Shown here one piece after another: positions 23,692 to 26,983 of a stretch of 26,983 bases of DNA. Where the stretch lies: positions 1 through 26,983 of the forward strand of contig CAZBKQ010000036.1 of NCBI GenBank assembly GCA_964492555.1, given 5' to 3'. Positions within the stretch are counted from its first letter, which is position 1. Every line of letters begins with the position of its first letter. The notes under the pieces were generated by a model. The model saw only the letters and a list, made by a program, of their open reading frames with translations, did not search any database and was not told the DNA's origin. Made by a program: the position numbers and the translations under genes. The DNA comes from GCA-2709075 sp964492555. Its GTDB lineage: Bacteria > Pseudomonadota > Alphaproteobacteria > MPNO01 > UBA2964.

Positions 23692-24552
23692 TCTACTGTT
23701 CTTGATTCCGGCAACGCGCCTTTCACCGTCTCTCCGCTATCCGAGGCGGGCGGCGCGGTTGTGTCCGGGATTGATCTGCGCCGGCCGATAGACTCCGCAA
23801 CGGCGGATGCGCTGCGCGCAGCCTGGCGCGAGCATCTTGTGTTGGTTGTCCGCGATCAGGAACTTGAGGAGGCGGACCAGGAGCGTTTCTGCGCCGTTTT
23901 CGGAGAGCTCGCGGGGCTGCATTCCAAGGTCACCGCCGCGGCGAAGGCGGAAGAATCGCGGGCGCTCTGGGTCGCCAATGTCGACGACCCCGACCGCCCG
24001 ACCGCGGTTCAGCGCGGCGAGATGATGTATCACATCGACCAGTGCTATACCGAACGCCCGTCCAAGGCCTCGACGCTTTATGCCGTGACCATTCCCGATA
24101 TCGGCGGCAACACGCGGTTCAGCAATCTGGTCAAGGTCTATGAAGAGCTGAGCGACGACTGGAAAGAGCGCGTCGCCGGTTTGCGCGCGCTCAACTATTT
24201 CGATTACCGCGCCAACGCGACCACGCGGCCGGACAGTATCGATCTGGACGCGCCGCAATATACCCATCCGCTGGTACGGACCCATGCCGATAGCGGGCGT
24301 AAATCTCTCTTCGCCAACCGCCAGATGACCATGCGGATCGACGGGATGGATGCTTCCGAAAGCGATGAGATACTGAGCTATCTGTTCGACCGGATGGAAG
24401 ACCCCGCCAATGTCTACGAACATGTCTGGCGGGTCGGCGATCTTGTCCTGTGGGACAATCGCTGCACGGCGCATGCGCGGACATATTACGATCCGGAAAA
24501 ACGCCGCCTGCTGCGCCGCATGACGGTGCTGGACGAAAATCCGGTCTCCTGA
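23689..24552 (+). CDS. TauD/TfdA family Fe(II)/2-oxoglutarate dioxygenase
   Basis: Enzymes of this family hydroxylate a carbon next to a leaving group (sulfonate, aryloxy and others), using 2-oxoglutarate and oxygen. The 287-residue product has the double-stranded beta-helix landmarks: His115-x-Asp117 in MMYHIDQCY, the distal iron ligand His262 in LWDNRCTAHAR, and the 2-oxoglutarate-binding Arg in RRLLRRMTV (about 276-277). The N-terminus AGGAVVSGIDLRRPID is also typical. The ATG at 23689 lies inside an inverted repeat and has no good Shine-Dalgarno; AGGTGG is 28 bases away. The substrate is unknown: taurine-specific residues were not assessed. It converges on a flavin monooxygenase with an 11-bp gap, which hints at a shared catabolic job. 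Confidence 0.9.
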   Translation: MSTVLDSGNAPFTVSPLSEAGGAVVSGIDLRRPIDSATADALRAAWREHLVLVVRDQELEEADQERFCAVFGELAGLHSKVTAAAKAEESRALWVANVDDPDRPTAVQRGEMMYHIDQCYTERPSKASTLYAVTIPDIGGNTRFSNLVKVYEELSDDWKERVAGLRALNYFDYRANATTRPDSIDLDAPQYTHPLVRTHADSGRKSLFANRQMTMRIDGMDASESDEILSYLFDRMEDPANVYEHVWRVGDLVLWDNRCTAHARTYYDPEKRRLLRRMTVLDENPVS

Positions 24553-24573
24553 CCGGCGGGGCGTTATGCGCCC
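24541..24573. terminator. Paired hairpins between convergent dioxygenase and monooxygenase genes
   Basis: CCGGTC (24541-24546) and GACCGG (24551-24556) form a perfect 6-bp stem with loop TCCT, spanning the dioxygenase stop. GGGCG (24559-24563) and CGCCC (24569-24573) form a second, 5-bp stem over the monooxygenase stop. No T-run follows on either strand, so intrinsic termination is uncertain. Confidence 0.4.
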
Positions 24574-25895
24574 TCGAAAAACCGGTTCGGCGGACGCGGC
24601 AGGCCGAGATTTTCGCGCAGCGTCTTGCCCTCATATTCCTCGCGATAAATCCCGCGTTTCTGCAGCACCGGTACCAGCCGGTCGACGAAATCGTCGAGCC
24701 CCTGCGGCAGATAGGGGAACTGGACGGTAAATCCGTCACTGGCGCCCGTGGTCAGCCATTCCTCCATCTGATCGGCGATCGCCTCCGGCGGGCCCATCAG
24801 GCAGAGGCTCGAATGGCCTCCCATCCTCTGAGCCAGCTGGCGAACCGTCAGCCCTTCTTCCTCGGCGATCTTGATCGCCTTTTCCCGGCTCGATTGGCCT
24901 GCATTGGTTTCCGGTATTTCCGGCAACGGGCCGTCGGGGTCGAATTGAGACGCGTCGGTGCCGAGTGAAATCGACAGGGATGCGACGGCGCTTTCATAAT
25001 GGACCAGCGAGTCGAGTTTGGCGCGGCGTTCCTTCGCCTCCTCCAGCGTATCGGCGACGATCACCATGCAGGCGGGCAGGATATGCATATGGTCCGGATT
25101 GCGCCCGGCTGCCTTCATCCGGGTTTTGACGTCCGAATAGAATTCGCGGCCATGCTCAATCGTTGGTTGAGATGTAAATACGACCTCCGCCGTTTCCGCC
25201 GCCAATTGCCGCCCCGCGTTTGAGGCCCCGGCCTGCACGATCACCGGCCAGCCCTGAACCGGGCGCGCGATGTTGAGCGGCCCGCGCGATTTCAGATATT
25301 TCCCGTCATGGTCGAGCACATGCATCTTATCGGGATCGAAAAAAATGCCGCTTTCGGGATCGCGGATAAAGGCGTCATCGGCCCAGCTGTCCCAAAGCCC
25401 GGTGACGACGTCATGGAATTCGCGGGCCCGGCGATAGCGCTCGTCATGTTCCATCTGTTCGTCGATGCCGAAATTCTTCGATGCGTTGGGGTTCGCGGTG
25501 GTCACGATGTTCCACCCCGTGCGCCCGCCACTGATATGATCCAACGAGGAAAAACGCCGCGCAACATGATAGGGCGCGTCATAGGTGGTCGACGACGTCG
25601 CCACCAGCCCGATATTGTCGGTCATCATGGCGAGGGCGGAGAGCAGGGTCATCGGCTCGAAAGAGGTCGGCGTCGCGGAACGCTGCAGCGCCTCCATCGG
25701 CATGTTCAGGACCGCCAGATGATCGGCCATGAAAAAAGTGTCGAACTTGCCTTCCTCTAGCTTCCGGATGAAGCGGACGATGTGGTCCAGATTGAAATTC
25801 GCGTCCGGAAACCCGCCCGGATAACGCCACCCGCCCGTATGGATGGTAGCCGGGCGCATAAAGGCGTTGAAATGCAGTTTTCGTGTCGATGCCAT
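24564..25895 (-). CDS. FMN-dependent LLM-class monooxygenase (NtaA/SnaA/DszA family)
   Basis: Two-component flavin monooxygenases of this family take reduced FMN from a separate reductase and cleave C-N or C-S bonds or hydroxylate substrates (nitrilotriacetate, dibenzothiophene sulfone and others). The 443-residue product has the luciferase-like TIM barrel. Typical blocks are HTGGWRYPGG, FDTFFMADHLAVL, SFEPMTLLSALAMMTDNIGLVATSSTTY, and SGGRTGWNIVT (residues 122-132). VIVQAGASNAGRQLAAETAEVVF follows. The open frame extends 58 codons upstream, but the ATG at 25895 gives the family N-terminus (MASTRKLHFNAFMRP). No reductase gene is in the window. Substrate unknown. Confidence 0.9.
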   Translation of the reverse strand: MASTRKLHFNAFMRPATIHTGGWRYPGGFPDANFNLDHIVRFIRKLEEGKFDTFFMADHLAVLNMPMEALQRSATPTSFEPMTLLSALAMMTDNIGLVATSSTTYDAPYHVARRFSSLDHISGGRTGWNIVTTANPNASKNFGIDEQMEHDERYRRAREFHDVVTGLWDSWADDAFIRDPESGIFFDPDKMHVLDHDGKYLKSRGPLNIARPVQGWPVIVQAGASNAGRQLAAETAEVVFTSQPTIEHGREFYSDVKTRMKAAGRNPDHMHILPACMVIVADTLEEAKERRAKLDSLVHYESAVASLSISLGTDASQFDPDGPLPEIPETNAGQSSREKAIKIAEEEGLTVRQLAQRMGGHSSLCLMGPPEAIADQMEEWLTTGASDGFTVQFPYLPQGLDDFVDRLVPVLQKRGIYREEYEGKTLRENLGLPRPPNRFFEGA

Positions 25896-26146
25896 GATCT
25901 TTTCGCTTCCCGGTTGATGGGTCAGGACAGCATAGCATGGCGCCTCGAAAGGCAGCACGCCCGGAGCGAGGAATTTCAATTTGTTCGCCGCCGTGCTATT
26001 TCCCTTGAAACGCGTATCGGGAAGGCCATCATTGATGTATTCGGTCACGGCGGAGGTCAAGACCGGCAAACGCCGCGCAATCGAGTTCTTCCTGTCACCC
26101 TTGATGAAATATCAGGACGAAGCGCTGCGCGAACGGTGATCGACGC
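25896..26146. other. Intergenic region upstream of the LLM monooxygenase
   Basis: 251 bp between two co-directional minus-strand genes. Small open frames on both strands have no family resemblance. A possible -10 (TATGCT on the minus strand, 25934-25929) overlaps the 9-mer GCATAGCAT at 25930-25938, 35-43 bases before the monooxygenase ATG. The separation suggests the monooxygenase has its own promoter. Confidence 0.4.
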
Positions 26147-26983
26147 CTATTTGGCGGCCAGATCGGCGAAAATTTCCGTCAGCCGGTCGAGCGGGCGGTG
26201 ATCCCGGATCAGCCCCAGCGGCACGGAGAAATGACCCCGCTGCCAGATAAAGCGGTTGCGTTCGGGCACGCCCCACCGGTCGATCAATGCGAGCCCGCTT
26301 TCAAACGGCGTAATGTTATCGCGCGCCCCCAATACCGTGACCACGTTTTCCGGGCCCATCACCGGTGGACCGTCCGGGTCCAGCAGCTCCCGCCAGCGGT
26401 TGGCGTCGTCTTCCGTCCAGCCCCGCGCACGCGTCGCCTCGTGGGTGCCCCAGACCCGCGCCAGCTTGCCGTGCGCCGCGGCGTCTTCGACCCGCCCGCA
26501 ATGGGTAACCAGAAACAGGGCGTCGGGCCGGAGCGCGGTCGGCCAGTCGCGCGCGCGTGCGGCGAGCAATTGCGCCGCCAATGCACCCAGGCTCGACCCG
26601 CCGACCGCGACGGGGCCGTTGCAGGTTCTCCGGGCCCAGTCGATCAGGACCGCCCATTCCGGCAATTCGGCGGTGAAGATGTCGATCGGGCCGATCGGGG
26701 CGCGGCTCATAAAGGCTTCGCCGCCATAGCGCCCGTCCGGCACCCGGCGGCCGTGCCATGGCGCCTCTGGCCGGATCACGCGGATACCGGCCCGGCACAA
26801 ATCGTATACTTCATCGACCAGCCCGTGCCAGTGATCGAACTCGACACAGACGCCATGACCGAAGATCAGGGTAGGGGGATTGGCGGCACCGCGTGGTTCG
26901 AATACCCGGGCGAATACATCGTCCCCCATCCGCGCGACGGGCGATGGAAAGCGCAGCCAGTATTCATCCCCCGCCGGGCCGGG
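26147..26983 (-). CDS. Alpha/beta hydrolase family protein (5' end cut by window edge)
   Basis: Alpha/beta hydrolase fold: the oxyanion block LIFGHGVCVEFDHWHG, the nucleophile elbow GGSSLGA (Gly-x-Ser-x-Gly, likely Ser113 counting from the internal ATG at 26929), a probable acid in LGARDNITPF, and the catalytic His in RGHFSVP. An ATG lies at 26929, but the frame stays open to the window edge for 18 more codons (EYWLRFPSPVAR just before it) that read like native protein. I therefore think the gene continues beyond 26983 and the ATG is internal. The C-terminus is complete. It lies 251 bp upstream of the monooxygenase on the same strand. Specificity (esterase, amidase or other) cannot be told. 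Confidence 0.8.
   Translation of the reverse strand, partial: PGPAGDEYWLRFPSPVARMGDDVFARVFEPRGAANPPTLIFGHGVCVEFDHWHGLVDEVYDLCRAGIRVIRPEAPWHGRRVPDGRYGGEAFMSRAPIGPIDIFTAELPEWAVLIDWARRTCNGPVAVGGSSLGALAAQLLAARARDWPTALRPDALFLVTHCGRVEDAAAHGKLARVWGTHEATRARGWTEDDANRWRELLDPDGPPVMGPENVVTVLGARDNITPFESGLALIDRWGVPERNRFIWQRGHFSVPLGLIRDHRPLDRLTEIFADLAAK

Noticed and set aside
25782..26201. 139-codon plus-strand frame across the gap between monooxygenase and hydrolase
   Set aside because: Mostly antisense to the two genes, with no family resemblance.

Overview
The window reads as a chromosomal segment of a GC-rich alphaproteobacterium, most likely Rhodospirillales in the broad sense. Four things point there: a circularly permuted two-piece tmRNA gene of the alphaproteobacterial kind, an alpha-type SspB adaptor, the block hflK-hflC-degP-serB-miaA-ilvB-ilvN-ilvC, and the block leuA-mreB-mreC-mreD-mrdA-rodA. 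No insertion sequence, phage gene, CRISPR array or obvious horizontally acquired island was seen. Nearly all genes are full length; the two at the window edges are cut.

Layout. 1-755 (minus): split tmRNA followed by the start of sspB, i.e. the tagging RNA and the adaptor that delivers its tagged products to ClpXP. 827-2143 (plus): thyA-folA, dTMP synthesis and folate recycling. 2233-2769 (plus): an exported YkuD-type L,D-transpeptidase-like protein. 2790-4064 (minus): a MgtC/SapB-DUF4010 membrane protein. 4140-6144 (minus): an Mrp/ApbC Fe-S carrier ATPase and a metallo-beta-lactamase-fold hydrolase, 4 bp apart. 6324-10245 (plus): hflK, hflC, a DUF2065 membrane protein and a DegP/DegQ protease, a membrane and periplasm quality-control block. 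10289-11167 (minus): serB, converging on degP over a strong terminator. 11280-12221 (plus): miaA. 12348-17699 (plus): ilvB, ilvN, ilvC and, after a 409-bp leader region, leuA; these are branched-chain amino acid genes. 17740-23272 (plus): mreB, mreC, mreD, mrdA and rodA, the rod-shape elongasome, tightly packed with overlaps. 23273-23645: an intergenic region with a near-consensus sigma-54 promoter, two abutting hairpins, and tRNA-Lys(CTT). 23689-26983: a TauD/TfdA-like dioxygenase (plus), and on the minus strand an FMN-dependent LLM monooxygenase and an alpha/beta hydrolase that runs off the right edge. These last three are the most accessory-looking genes, and their substrate cannot be read from sequence.

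Most of the window is conserved housekeeping. The items most worth a second look are non-coding: the split tmRNA beside sspB, the apparently orphan sigma-54 promoter feeding a structured region upstream of tRNA-Lys, the leuA leader with a small ORF whose stop codon lies in one arm of a hairpin, the hairpin directly before the degP ribosome-binding site, and a perfect inverted repeat over the dioxygenase start codon. I did not find a clearly new multi-gene system. Promoters, hairpins and pairings were read by eye, with no folding or database search.
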